Below, in pieces: positions 11,640 to 22,627 of a stretch of DNA of 64,000 nt; the stretch's first letter is position 1, and every line of letters starts with the position of its first letter. The notes beneath the pieces are model-generated. The model did not search any database. It worked only from the letters and a program-made list of their open reading frames with translations, and was not told the DNA's origin. The position numbers were made by a program, and so were the translations under genes. Source of the stretch: Hesseltinella vesiculosa (Eukaryota > Mucoromycota > Mucoromycetes > Mucorales > Cunninghamellaceae); assembly GCA_002104935.1 (NCBI GenBank), contig MCGT01000024.1, positions 186,001 to 250,000 on the forward strand, in the 5' to 3' direction.

Positions 11640-12580
11640 CTACCGTCAGCCCTATGGACATACTGGTGACTGGGTTTACGGAAAACAAAAAGCCTGGATT
11701 ACTTGTGATGCGTTCCGGCACTGCATTGTGGAAATATGTTCAAAAATTGACAAAAGACACCGTGGTCAAATATGCTTCCTCGTCTTGGACAATGCTCCAA
11801 CTCAAAAATCGATGATGAGCTGAAAAAGTGCCTTGGAAATGTAGAAATAAATATTTTTACCTCTTACAGTAACACGGCCAGTCAGTACTAGCATGTCCTT
11901 CGCGCTGCAGAAAGCCCTCTCAGCAAGAATATGAAAGGGAGTGACCTACCGTGTAAAAAATCAATGGAAAGACAGCAATTTTCATTGCAATAATGGCGTG
12001 GAACGATGACACGTCCGCGGCCATTAAGAACTGCTTCATCAAAACGGGACTTTTTGAAACCCCTCCTCCGACGTTACTGGGATCACTAGAACGCGAAGAA
12101 TTAGCCAGGACTCAAGGCATGACTAAGTCAACGGATGATGCTATCGCAAGACTCAGAAATGCTGGCCTCCCGAAAGGCATCATTGACAATATTACCTCTG
12201 CCAGTGAAATTGACTATGACAGCTTAGCTTTCCCAATGCCCTGGGATACTGGCAAAGATGTTACGGTCAACGATTTGATGTTCTTATTCAACTTGGAGAA
12301 CGACAATGCTGATGGTATCAGCCATGGTTTTGACATGAACACAGAAAATAAGCAATTGGAAGAAGTCGCTGGCACGGACGATGAGACATCAATCAAGGGC
12401 CTTCATCACTTTGCCATGCTTGTCAACAACACTATAAATGCAATTCCATTCAACACTGAATCTGAAATGGAACTGTCTATTATATTGGGCAAAGTTGCCT
12501 CAGAACTAGAGTCAAGCATCAGAAGCAGATCGAAGCAAAAAAAAGTTTCAGATTTTTTCCACCCTTCCGAGCCAAAATAA
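11640..12580 (+). pseudogene. Broken pogo/Tigger-type DDE transposase
   Basis: The reading frame from about 11653 gives DWVYGKQKAWITCDAF, then ICFLVLDNAPTQKSMMS, the second-aspartate motif of DDE_1 (pogo/Tigger, Tc1/mariner superfamily) transposases, interrupted by a stop. A second degenerate segment follows (LGNVEINIF). From 11993 a 195-aa open stretch begins MAWNDDTSAAIKNCFIKTGL, the typical C-terminal segment after the catalytic domain, and ends in a Lys/Ser-rich tail. The N-terminal DNA-binding part and first aspartate are missing to the left, where the palindromic element begins. At least two stop codons break it, so it is inactive. Assignment to superfamily rests on motif recognition. 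Confidence 0.75.
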
Positions 12581-12897
12581 AAACGGCACTGTGTCACTCT
12601 TTTTGGTCATGAATGTTACACGGAAATACCATACAAAGCATTAAGCCAAAACTAATAACTTTATTTTTTCGAAAAACCCAAATCCATTTTTATAAGTTTA
12701 GATGATATTGACTGTATTTGCAGTTCCGAGCAAAAGATCACATCGATCGCATCATGCAAAAATGACGTATGCCATTTGTCCCTTTTTCTTTTTTGTTTTT
12801 CAAAATGATGAAAAAAAACAACCTGTGACTTTTGCTTCTCCTGTATGTGAGAGTTGTGATTTCATTCAAGTTCATTCTGTGCTGTTATGGAGAATCT
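12581..12897. other. Intergenic between transposase remnant and MITE
   Basis: AT-rich; nothing recognised. It may include the 3' end of the transposon, but no terminal repeat was identified. Confidence 0.4.
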
Positions 12898-13728
12898 GGG
12901 ATGAACTTATCTGAAATAATTTTGCACTGTGATTTTTGATCATATTGCCTGGGGGTCCCCCGGCGAAGATGGCTGATTTTTCGTTTTTTTTTAGCTGAGG
13001 GATCGGATCGGTCAAAACGGAACTGATCAAACGTTGGCTGAGCGACCTTTGTTAATCGATCTGTTTTTTTCAGTAACATTATCATCCATGTATGTGAGTA
13101 TTCTCTCAAAATCTCACATCGATCTAATCACCCGAATTTGCTGTGCAGCATTTCTTTTTTTTTTTCAAAATGAGAAAAAAAAATGGAAATGCTATATTCA
13201 ATCGCCGCACAGTGCCTTCGATTCCTGATTGGTGCAACAGGACAATTATAGACAATTAGCGATAAGTAGGTGGTCAATTGTACAAGTTGGATCATCATAG
13301 TCAAGTGCAGCCTGAAGGTGGCGACGGTATTTCCTCATCAAATCTGGAGTTTTCATGTTTGGATTGCTTTGGAGAAGGTTGGGCGTTTGCACCAGCCAGG
13401 AATCGAAGGCACTGTGCGGCGATTGAATATGATTTCCGTTTTTTTTTTTCTCATTTTGAAAAAAAAAAAAGACACGCTGCACAGCAAATTCGGGTGATTA
13501 GATCAATGTGAGATTTTGAGAGAATACTCACATACATGAATGATAATGTTACTGAAAAAAACAGGTCGATTAACAAAGGTCGCTCAGCCAACGTTTGATC
13601 AGTTCCGTTTTGACCGATCCGATCCCTCAGCAAAAAAAAATGAAAAATCAGCCATTTTCGCTGGGGGACCCCAGGCAATATGATCAAAAATCACAGTGCA
13701 AAATTGCTCTAAATAAATCCACCCCTAT
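12898..13728. mobile_element. Complete MITE with long terminal inverted repeats
   Basis: Two arms of about 340 bp in opposite orientation (12898-13240 and 13375-13728) flank a 130-bp unique centre. Shared landmarks from outside inwards: ATTTTGCACTGTGATTTTTG, GATCATATTGCCTGGGG, AGCTGAGGGATCGGATCGGT, CGGAACTGATCAAACGTTGG, AACATTATCATCCATG, TTTTTTTCAAAATGAGAAAA, and CGCCGCACAGTGCCTTCGAT. Arms are over 90% alike by eye. No coding capacity. It is non-autonomous; its mobilising transposase is unknown, and its tips do not match those of the neighbouring palindrome. Relatives occur at 7950, 10236, 42125 and 60611. Confidence 0.85.
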
Positions 13729-14688
13729 TTTGCACATTAGTACAACAGGACGAGAAATGACATTGAGTAACACTGCAACTCTCTCAGACACCAGAAGGAT
13801 AAGCTAGAAGGCTAGCGAAAATACAGTAAAGATGATCTCGCAGGCTTGCCCGCTTGAAAGCCAATTTAGCCGTTCATTTCAATTGGCTCACCCCCCCCCC
13901 AAATATATATATAGTCGCAGCGCAAAGAAAAACTGGTTTTTTAGGTTAATAAAGGAAACATCCTCAACCTTTTTTTTTTTTTTTTTTTTTTTGGCAACCG
14001 TGTTGCTGGACGATTTAAAGCCTCGTGTAAATTTTGCGTCTGAGGGATTCTCTAAAACGACCCACCCTTATCAAAAACCATCAAATATCTAAACTTAACA
14101 GGTACACCCCAAATTTTTTTACAGCTAGCACATGATAGGTGACGCCCATGGTTAAAAGGACAAGCCCCTCGACCACCAGGGTGAGTGCTGTAAGAGACAT
14201 TTGAAATTTTACTCAGCCAGCATATCCAAAAGCAAGATAAATAACTCAGTAATATTGCACAACCTTTGATTGATCTCGTTCGGTCAAGGTAGGGAATCAA
14301 AGTAAGCAAGGACCATGGCTTAAATACGAAAGTCATCGGCGGGCAAGACGAGTGCTGAAATGCTTGGCAGCTGAGTCCCTTGACCGCATTCACTCGTATG
14401 TCACTCATCTTCACAAGTGGCAAAACGCCTTTCCCTACACACTGCCTACTGGATAAAAGGAATACGTTGCCTAATATGTCCTGTACAAAATTGGTGAAGA
14501 TCGCCATAATAAACACGGCTGAGGAAAATGTAGGTTGCGCGGATTGTCAAGCCCCGCCCGATCATATTTTTATGATTTCCTTTTTTAAACAGACAATTAA
14601 GCTCCGACCATCGTTTAGGAATATTTCAACAGATCCATTTATTTGCACAGATGAAATTTTGAGGGGGGGATAAGACGGTGGTTGGTAT
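13729..14688. other. Intergenic with a decayed coding segment
   Basis: On the plus strand 14286-14456 reads open with protein-like composition (QSKQGPWLKYESHRRARRVL, then CLAAESLDRIHSYVTHLHKW) and stops at 14454-14456; an upstream in-frame stop isolates it. It may be a transposon fragment; no family is recognised. A poly-T run lies at 13970-13992 and a C10 run with (TA)n at about 13891-13912. Confidence 0.4.
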
Positions 14689-15981
14689 TTAAGCCAACTT
14701 GGCGAATTGAATGGCGGGGGTACCTTGGTCGAAGACGGTGTAGACGTTCTTCAAGAACACATCACCCAAAATACCTTCAGCCATGTTGGAGTAACCGAAA
14801 CCAGCGATACATTGGGTACCTTGCTTGTAGTAGATCAAATCAGCAGCAGGGATGGTGAATTTAGTACCGCCGATGGTGAGGGTCAAGGGAGCCAACTTGG
14901 TGGGGTCACAGTTGATGGTGTAGGTACCATCACGGTTGTCGGTGGCACGGTAGGACTTGGCAATGGTGCTAGCGATGCTGTTGGGCAAGAGCATCAAAGA
15001 GGTACCAGTGTCGGCAATAGCAGAGAAGGAACCAGTCTTGGTAGTGCCGGCACCAGCGGCACTGTCAACGGTGAAACCGTACCAGCCTTGGGAGCTGTCA
15101 ACCTTGACAGTGGTGAAGCTACCAGACACCTTGGAGGCATCGTAACCACCGAAGACGTATTCTGAAGGAAAAAAAAAAATGAGACAATGCATTGTGATTC
15201 GTTTTGCTGTCACTTACCACCACCGCCACCAGTGGAGGTGTGACCCAAGAAGACACCAAAGACGGGCTTGGAGATCAAGTTTTGGGCAATCAAGGAGTCG
15301 ACGGGAGTCTTGGTACCAGCGACAGTGGAGATGGTGTCGAAACCGAGACCCAACAAACCGTCAACGGGATCTTGGCCGAATGAGGCAGATTCTTGTTGAG
15401 CCAATTCAATACGTTGGTTGGTGATAGCCAAACCGCCCAAGTTGACAGTATCAAGACCAGTGATACCGCTAGCGGAGGAACCGTCACCGTAGGAGATGGA
15501 CCAGGACTTGCCTTCCTTTTGGTAGGTGGAGGACTTGGTGGGATCGTACTTGGTTTGGGTGCTGCTGCAGCCAGAGCAGAGGGTGGAGGCGAACCAGAGA
15601 TCGGAGGAACCCTGAGAAAAAGGAGGCGCGTGAGAAGCGTGTTTAATTTTTTTTTTTGTCTCTGGGACTTACAGTGTCAAAGTCCAACTTCAAGGTTTGG
15701 GGAGGGGTACCAATTTGGACTTCAGCGTAGTATTCAACATCACCAGAGACATCAGTCATAGGGACAGTTCCGGAGCCAGAGGTGGCAGCAGTAACACCAC
15801 CCTTGCCACCCTTCTTGTGCTTGTGGTACTTGGCATGAGCCTTGGCAACGGCACGAACAGGGTCGCGCTTGAAGTTTTCGTTGCGGGTCAAGGTGAACTT
15901 GTGAGTCTTTTGTTCAGTAGGAGCAGCTTGAATGACACCGACAGTGGCAGCCAACAAAGCAACACAGAGAGAAATCTTCAT
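14689..15981 (-). CDS. Secreted aspartic protease B (rhizopuspepsin-type, peptidase A1)
   Basis: A 391-aa pepsin-like preproenzyme in three exons: 15981-15673, 15611-15218, 15161-14689. It has a signal peptide (MKISLCVALLAATVGVIQAA), and a basic propeptide with a Lys/His/Gly-rich insert (KYHKHKKGGKGG). DTGSS (Asp102) spans intron 1, then the SYGDGSS flap and an intact DTGTS. Unlike A and C it has no third intron. Exon 2 and intron 2 are almost identical to those of protease C over about 190 bp (15177-15372 against 17961-18156), whereas flanking parts differ, which points to gene conversion. The gene is in the same orientation as C and opposite to A. Confidence 0.95.
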
Positions 15982-16049
15982 TTTGAAAAAAGAAAGGAAT
16001 GGGTTGTTGAGTGAAAAAAAAAAAAAAAAACCGCGTCGAAAGACAGGCG

Positions 16050-16057
16050 TATTTATA
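16050..16057 (-). promoter_or_regulatory. TATA box of protease B
   Basis: TATAAATA on the minus strand, 69-76 bp upstream of the ATG at 15981. Confidence 0.7.
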
Positions 16058-16370
16058 CAAAAATTGACCTGGGCATGGTCGGGCTTGTTTTTTTTATGTG
16101 GAGCCAGAGAACTTTAATTGGGCAATATAGCAATATGGTCTTATTTCGTTTTCATGCTGCACAGTTGGTTTTGTTTAGTGACTAAGTTATTTTTAAGAAG
16201 TGCGCTTTTCCAATAAAAGCAAACAGAATCAGCGGGTTGCGCCATCTTTTTTTTTTTATACTGGAACGTGATGGCGACGGAAGCTGTGGAAAGCTGCGAC
16301 GTAACTCGATCACAATGGATGCTCAATGTGCACCTGGAACAAATGATCTAATCAAAGCAAAGCTCCTGCT

Positions 16371-16871
16371 GGTTTAGGACAATTCGTCCATTTTAGGCTT
16401 GGCAGTTTCCTGCGTGAAGGAAATTGAAGCTGCTGTGTAACGTAAGGCCAATGAATCTTGCCTTTCTGTCATTCATTTTACACTCCTTCGTTCAGCGCAC
16501 AAATGTGTCTCGACTTTTTATTTTTTTTTTTTTTCGTATTTGGTTTTTGGTTTTTGGTAGTGGCTCCATTCAGAGTCAATATTGAGATCGGAATCCGACA
16601 TGCCTTTTTTTGCTCATTCTTGCCGTTTTGGCATTTTTGACTCATCATCTTTGGGAAATGAAAATGAAAAGGTACAAACCGCAATAGGATGTTTTTAATC
16701 ACCTGATAGCAAACCCTGTTTTCTAATTTCAAATGGTTATCTCTTCACGTTAAAACTATCTCACGCGATTGTACCGAGAAAGTGGGGACCTGAGAAATAA
16801 CTGTTTACGACCTAGTCCTTTTGCGGCGATTTCTTCCATTTTCCTTTTTTTCACCTGCATTTGCTTGGTAA
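16371..16871 (+). promoter_or_regulatory. Upstream conserved module of protease B (blocks I, II, III)
   Basis: Block I 16371-16402 (GGACAATTCGTCCATTTTAG), block II 16603-16709 (CTCATTCTTGCCGTTTTGGC, then GGGAAATGAAAATGAAAAGG and AATCACCTGAT), block III 16811-16871 (CTAGTCCTTTTGCGGCGATT, then TTTGCTTGGTAACG). Blocks I, II and III lie about 390, 620 and 830 bp upstream of the ATG, matching their positions at genes A and C. Confidence 0.6.
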
Positions 16872-16909
16872 CGACTTTCTAGCACCAAGACCTTGACTCA
16901 TTGGTGTAC

Positions 16910-16944
<35 letters not shown>

Positions 16945-17390
16945 GGAGATATGGCGACATTGATCCCCTGACATACGTTTTTATCCGAGGAAGAAGTTGT
17001 CCTCATTGGTGTTGCGCTGCAGCGGGTGTTAAATATTCAGGGCGGATGTCACAATGGAGAGTAAAAAAAAAAAAATAAAGAGCCATGGCGTTACCAAGGC
17101 AACAAAAAAGAATACCTGGTTCATGGCGCGGGTTTCCATTCTGTGACCCTTTTTTTTCATGTGCATGTGGCATCATTGTTCCCGGAATCCGAGACTGTAC
17201 AATGCAATCTGCGTTAATGCCCAAATGGGTCAGCATTTTCAAGAAATCCCTCGTTTTTTTTTAGACGATGTCCTGTTTCTCATTTAAAACCTGCAGGTCT
17301 CGCGCGTAATAGGCATTGTATGTATAGCGAGTATAATACGATTTTATTTTACTGTTACAAAGAGAATAGTACAAGGGGAGGAAAGAGGGC
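16872..17390. other. Intergenic between proteases B and C
   Basis: Contains a 30-nt poly-A run (16911-16942) and another at 17061-17073. No gene seen; the right end should carry the 3' untranslated region of protease C. Confidence 0.5.
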
Positions 17391-18724
17391 TTAAGCCAAC
17401 TTGCCGAATTGGAGAGCAGGGGTGCCTTGGTCGAAGACGGTGTAGACGTTCTTCAAGAACACATCGCCCATGATGGCTTGGCTAAAAATAGCGGATGAAA
17501 AAAAAGGTGATGAGAAAGGGTGCATTTTTTTTCAACGGGTTGTGGATTTACCTCATGCTGGAGTAACCGAAACCAGCCATACAGGTGGAACCTTGTTGGT
17601 AGTAGATAAGATCAGCAGCAGGGACGGTGAATTGGGCACCAGCGATGGTGATGGTCAAATCAGTCAAGGTGGAGGCATCACAAGAGATGGTGTAGGTACC
17701 ATCACCGTTGTCGGTGGCACTGTAAGCTTGGGCAATGGTGCTGGCGATGCTGCTGGGGAAGAGCATCAAAGAGGTACCAGTGTCGGCAATGGCAGAGAAG
17801 GAGCCAGTTCCGGTAGTGCCGGCACCAGCGGAGACATCGTCAACGGTGAATCCGTACCAGCCTTGGGAGTTGTCAACCGTGACAGTGGTCAAGCTACCAG
17901 ACACCTTGGCGGTATCGTAACCACCGAAGACGTATTCTGAAGGCAAAAAAAAAAAAAAAAAATGAGACAATGCATTGTGATTCGTTTTGCTGTCACTTAC
18001 CACCACCGCCACCAGTGGAGGTGTGACCCAAGAAGACACCAAAGACGGGCTTGGAGATCAAGTTTTGGGCAATCAAGGAGTCGACGGGAGTCTTGGTACC
18101 AGCGACAGTGGAGATGGTGTCGAAACCGAGACCCAACAAACCGTCAACGGGATCTTGTTGGAATTGAGACGATTCTTGTTTAGCCATTTCAATACGTTGG
18201 TTCTTGATGGACAAACCGCCCAAGTTGACAGTATCAAGACCAGTGATACCGCTAGCGGAGGAACCGTCACCGTAGGAGATGGACCAGGTCTTGCCTTCCT
18301 TTTGGTAGGTGGAGGACTTGGTGGGATCGTACTTGGTTTGGGTGCCACTGCAGGTAGAGCAAAGGGTGGAGGCGAACCAGAGGTCGGAGGAACCCTAAGA
18401 GAAACGTACACGTGAGCAGCGGTTCTTTTTTTTTTCAGATGGCAGGCTTACAGTGTCAAAGTCCAACTTCAAAGTTTGGGGAGGGGTACCAACTTGGACT
18501 TCAGCGTAGTATTCAGAGTCACCGCTGACATCAGTCATGGGGACAGTGCCGGAGGTGGCGGCAAGAGTGTGGAACTTGGCATGAGCCTTGGCAACAGACC
18601 GACGAGCATCGCGCTTGAAGTTTTTGTTGTGGATCAAGGTGACCTTGTGAGTCTTTTCAGTAGGAGCAGCTTGGATGACACCGACAGTAGCAGCCAACAA
18701 AGCAACGCAGAGAGAAATCTTCAT
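17391..18724 (-). CDS. Secreted aspartic protease C (rhizopuspepsin-type, peptidase A1)
   Basis: A 380-aa pepsin-like preproenzyme in four exons: 18724-18452, 18394-18001, 17936-17552, 17481-17391. The signal peptide is the same as in B, and the propeptide is shorter. Catalytic motifs DTGSS (Asp90, across intron 1) and DTGTS are intact, with the SYGDGSS flap. The third intron (17551-17482) splits the codon for Ser in SSMSQAIMGDV, a site used by neither A nor B. Its donor GTAAAT is weaker than the GTAAG donors of the other introns, so partial intron retention is conceivable. Exon 2 is shared with B nearly base for base. Confidence 0.95.
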
Positions 18725-18799
18725 TATGAATATAAAAAAAGAAGGGAAGTTGTTGAATGAAAAAAAGAAAAAAGAAAAAATCGCGTCGGGAGATCTGCT

Positions 18800-18807
18800 T
18801 ATTTATA
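18800..18807 (-). promoter_or_regulatory. TATA box of protease C
   Basis: TATAAATA on the minus strand, 76-83 bp upstream of the ATG at 18724. Confidence 0.7.
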
Positions 18808-19101
18808 CAAAACCTGGTTGTGGTGATTGGTCGGGATTTGATTTTCTGGAAACACGACCCTTTAATCCCCCAAATTTGGGAAATAAACACAAAAACATCT
18901 CAATTTCATATCCATGCAAAACTGACATTATTTATTATCATCTGACATTTTTGAGCTTTGCAAAAAAAAAAAAAAAAAACTGTGTAAAAAGGCCTTTTAC
19001 CTCACTCTTTGGCTGGGCTGTAGCTGGCATATAATGGGGATGTGAGTCACTTGAATGTCGGATTTTTGCTGACGAAGATCAAGCAAAGTGGGCCCAAAAA
19101 A

Positions 19102-19637
19102 ATAAATTGACCTGATTTAGGGCAATTCGACCAATTTAGGCATGGCGTTCCTGCATTAAAATAAAAATGAAAAAATAACATTTTGAATTAAGCCTGTAGT
19201 GTAACCCGGTCGCAATGAATCGTCCCATTATGTCAATTGCCACACTCTCTATTTTGTACTCCCACACCGTCCAGCGCCCCCGCTAGTCTCGACTCCTTTC
19301 TTTTTTTTTTTTTTTTTTGCACTGAAAGAGTGCTGCCATCCAAAAATATATTTCCAAGGCGATCGAATTTAGACCTATCTTTTTTTGCCCATTCTTGCCC
19401 TTTTGGCTCATTCATTATCTCTGGGAAATGAAAATGAAATCACCTCAACACGTAATTTTGATCACCTGACAAGCAAATCCTGATGCCAAAACTGTCTCTT
19501 TTACAGTCCCACCGCCAAAATGATTTGCATAAACGGGGGGGAACTGGTCGCCTGAGAAAAAAAAATGCTCACTGCTCTAGTCCCATTGTGGTCATTTCTT
19601 CCTTTTTTCTTTTTTTGACGTGAATGCTGTTTGGTAA
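19102..19637 (+). promoter_or_regulatory. Upstream conserved module of protease C (blocks I, II, III)
   Basis: Block I 19102-19145 (AAATTGACCTGATTTAGGGC, CAATTCGACCAATTTAGGCA), block II 19379-19471 (CCCATTCTTGCCCTTTTGGC, GGGAAATGAAAATGAAATCA, GATCACCTGACA), block III 19575-19637 (CTAGTCCCATTGTGGTCATT, then GCTGTTTGGTAAG). Order, orientation and distance match genes A and B. Confidence 0.6.
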
Positions 19638-21475
19638 GAGCCAGCCAAGGCGGGCACTGATTCGTTCAGGCCTACCCCTTTGCCGAAAAAAATGACACCC
19701 TCGCCCCTGTCATTCCCACCCAGCGAAAGATATTAATAATAAAATATGACTGCGGTGAAAAAGTTGAAAGTTGGAAAGAGGTTGCACCCTGGCTGCCAAG
19801 ACAGCGTCGATGGATCATTTTGAATTATTCTTGTTAAAAAATGAGAGAGACTTACGTCAAAGTGCACTTCGTGACGTGCCTGATAAATAAAAATTAGACC
19901 ATAATTTAGCTCTATTTTGATATTAGGACTGGCCAACCTGGAGAGGCAAGGTGAAGACTAGGTTCCTCAGGTTTTATGAGGTATTTTCAGTCTCAGAGTT
20001 ATTTTTTTTTTCTCGCCTTGCAACCTGGCCGTTAAATGCACTTGCCAAGCAACAAGTTCAAATCATTCGTTATGATACTGCTTTCTTTCAAACGTGGAAA
20101 TACCCTATTTCTAACTTCCAAGGGCTTTATTTAGACTTGCATCACCATTGCTCCTTTTCTTTTTGAAATTACAGGACAAAACGGCTCAGCTGAGTTATTG
20201 GGTGCTATTTTGATGACACCATCCATCAAAGGTATGATTGGTGCAAACAGCATTTAGTCCCACTTCATCCCATTTTTACCGAGATATGCCAACCTGAGGG
20301 GATGAGGGGACAACTGGACACAAATTTCAAAGTCCACATTGATGATAACTTTCAAGGTACACAAAGATAAAAGGGCCCAGGCATAAGAAATAGCCTTTTT
20401 CATTGGCAATTTTTTTCATTGCCGACTGATGTCATCTCTGAACAATTTCCCAAAAATGGGCTGCACTTTCGATCGACCAATTTTTCAAAAGGCCGATGAT
20501 TGACTCTTTGTCTCGATAAGGTTTAAAGCCAACCGAAGATTGCTTGCCACCCGCTTTCCCTTTTTTAGCACTGATAATTTTATATAGTCCATTTATTTTT
20601 GCCTGGGTTTCGGTGATGTTGGTCCAGGTTCATGGAGAGGGTTAAAATTGGGTTGTTTCGCAAATTGTGTTGAGCTACTTAAGGGTGGCGTCATCGGCTG
20701 ACACATATGTAATGCGATTGCTGAAAGAAGGAGATTTCGCCGTAAATGGATCGATTAACAAGGTTTTTGCTCCACAAGCTTACTCACCAGTCACCACCAT
20801 TCAACAGTATAAAAAAAATCCTTTTCTGGTGTATACTTGCTGAGATTGAACGAGAGTCGTTCTGTCCCGCTTGGTTTATCATTTCCTTTTTCCATATCGC
20901 TGCAACTTTATTTCAAATGGAAAATATCCCAGCGTGGGTACACACCTCGGTTGAATTGTCGATGCTCGGTCAATTTTGAAGCAACACCAAGATTTTGTGT
21001 TGCTGTGGACCCTTGGCAGCCACACGAATGTAAAGAGATTCAATACAAACATCACCTGAGCATGTGTGAAAAAATAAATGGTGAAGTTGTTAAATGGTAG
21101 AACACTGGCTTGGTTCGCCTTGGCAGCCGAACGCGACTTTTAAATGGATGACAGGCTCAGAAGACATGGGACGAGTCTGGAAAAAAAAATCTGACGTCCA
21201 CAGAGGAGATGGCATGGTCTTGGGAAACAATCACGCCATCATCTTCCAAGGCTGTTGATCTGTCATGAAGTCAAGTTGCTGGATGTTAGCATTGGAGCCT
21301 CGTGATAAATGCCATAACATTGAAGCTGCGGGAAGGCTGGTCACTTGCACGCATTTTTTTTTTAGGTCTGCCACATGGCCGCCGTGACCACCAGGCCAAC
21401 CATTTGCTCGCCATTACGAAATGGCCCTATTTTGCTTTTCTTTTTTTTTCTTTTATTCTCTTGGAAACAAACATG
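19638..21475. other. Gene-poor stretch, nothing convincing
   Basis: About 1.8 kb with only short chance frames. Some segments look like decayed repeats (for example around 20190-20560 and 20620-20700), but none matches another part of the window. A tRNA-like word (ATGGTAGAACACTGG near 21092) lacks a matching T-arm. Confidence 0.4.
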
Positions 21476-22622
21476 CAGGCTTGGGAAATACAGCAATGGA
21501 TTGTAGATCGGCGGCATGGGAAATTAAATGATCGCGACACTGGGATTTCTCAGGCGGGGATTGAACGCAGCTCGCAGAATTATCCAGCAATACAAGCGCC
21601 AGTGCACCCACTAGTCCCACTCGCCAACAGCGACGATGGTAGAGATGAAATCAATCTTACAGGACCTCCGCAGAGGAAGACATGGTTGCCCTTCCTATCG
21701 ACCGTCACCAACGGTAGCATGTCCAGCTCACCCAATTCTTCCTCTGATGACCAGCAACATACCCCGAGAAAAATAAAGAAACGGCACCATGCCATCTCCA
21801 TCAGCAGAGAGCAGCGTACCAAATGGTACCGGCCATGGCATCACCTTGCAGACGCCTCATCCCCTTGCAGGTCATCTGCTGCCCATAGATCACACCTGCC
21901 CATCACAGTCCAGCCTCAATCCAGATCAGGTGGCCCAAATGCTCATTTTAGGCAAGTGCGCGTAAAAATCACAGTGAAAAAAAGGGGGGGCGACAGCAAA
22001 CATTGCTTTGCGAGCAGAGAGAAAAGGCCAATGTAGAGAAATAGCTTCGTCCATGATGATTATGGGTCAAGTCAAGTAAACGAGATTTTATTTTTCCTTA
22101 AAATAAGACAACCTGCGGGTTTTGTGCATATTGGGTCACTGATCAGACACCTGTCAGATGACATTTCTCGGCTGCAATGCCTCATTGATATAAGGCTGCA
22201 GCATATCGAAGATGCTCAACGTGACATTGCATTCTTTCAAGAGCAAATGAACCAGATGGAACTAGACGCTGAAGTAAAAAAAAAAAAAAAAAAAAAAAAA
22301 ACAAGCAAGCAAGCAAGCAGATTGTTCAACCAGAAAATGTCTTTGTCAGTTTTTTTTCAAAAACAAAGTGGAAAGGCCATGGGTTCGTATGGAAAGCATG
22401 ATTTTACCCCTGGCTAGCCAGGTACAAGATTGGCGACTGCAGCTGAGCGATACGACGTTGGAGCACCAGCTCATTCGAAGTCGCGTGTCGAAACTCTACG
22501 CCACGGCCAATCTCAACGATACACTGCCACGGCTCCAGGTCAGAGCCTCCACCATTGAAAATGGGATGGCTTTTTGGCATCAGGTGTGCAGCTTTAGCCT
22601 CGGCTTGTTGCGTAAGAATTAA
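21476..22622 (+). CDS. Uncharacterised gene with helical C-terminal region (tentative model)
   Basis: Likely three exons: from ATG at 21476 (MQAWEIQQWIVDRRHGKLND) to about 21955, then about 22110-22274, then about 22422-22622. The first part is Ser/Pro/Gln-rich and basic (SSDDQQHTPRKIKKRHHAIS), suggesting an intrinsically disordered, possibly nuclear protein. The later exons are predicted helical or coiled coil (SDDISRLQCLIDIRLQHIED; SDTTLEHQLIRSRVSKLYAT). The donor after the second exon is followed by a 26-base poly-A run. I could not fix the first splice site: two frames are open around 21780-21960. No family recognised. A degenerate gene is the alternative. Confidence 0.4.
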
Positions 22623-22627
22623 GAACC

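Noticed and set aside
14707..15165. Long Gly-rich plus-strand open frames opposite proteases B and C
   Set aside because: They are antisense shadows of highly codon-biased exons and repeat in all three paralogues with broken ends.
21530..21620. Possible tRNA on the minus strand (GCGTTCAATCCCCGC)
   Set aside because: Acceptor and T stems do not pair, box A is poor, and a longer open frame runs through on the plus strand.
22302..22320. Short regular (CAAG)n array as a CRISPR-like or telomeric repeat
   Set aside because: Only four units, no spacers; a simple microsatellite after a poly-A run.
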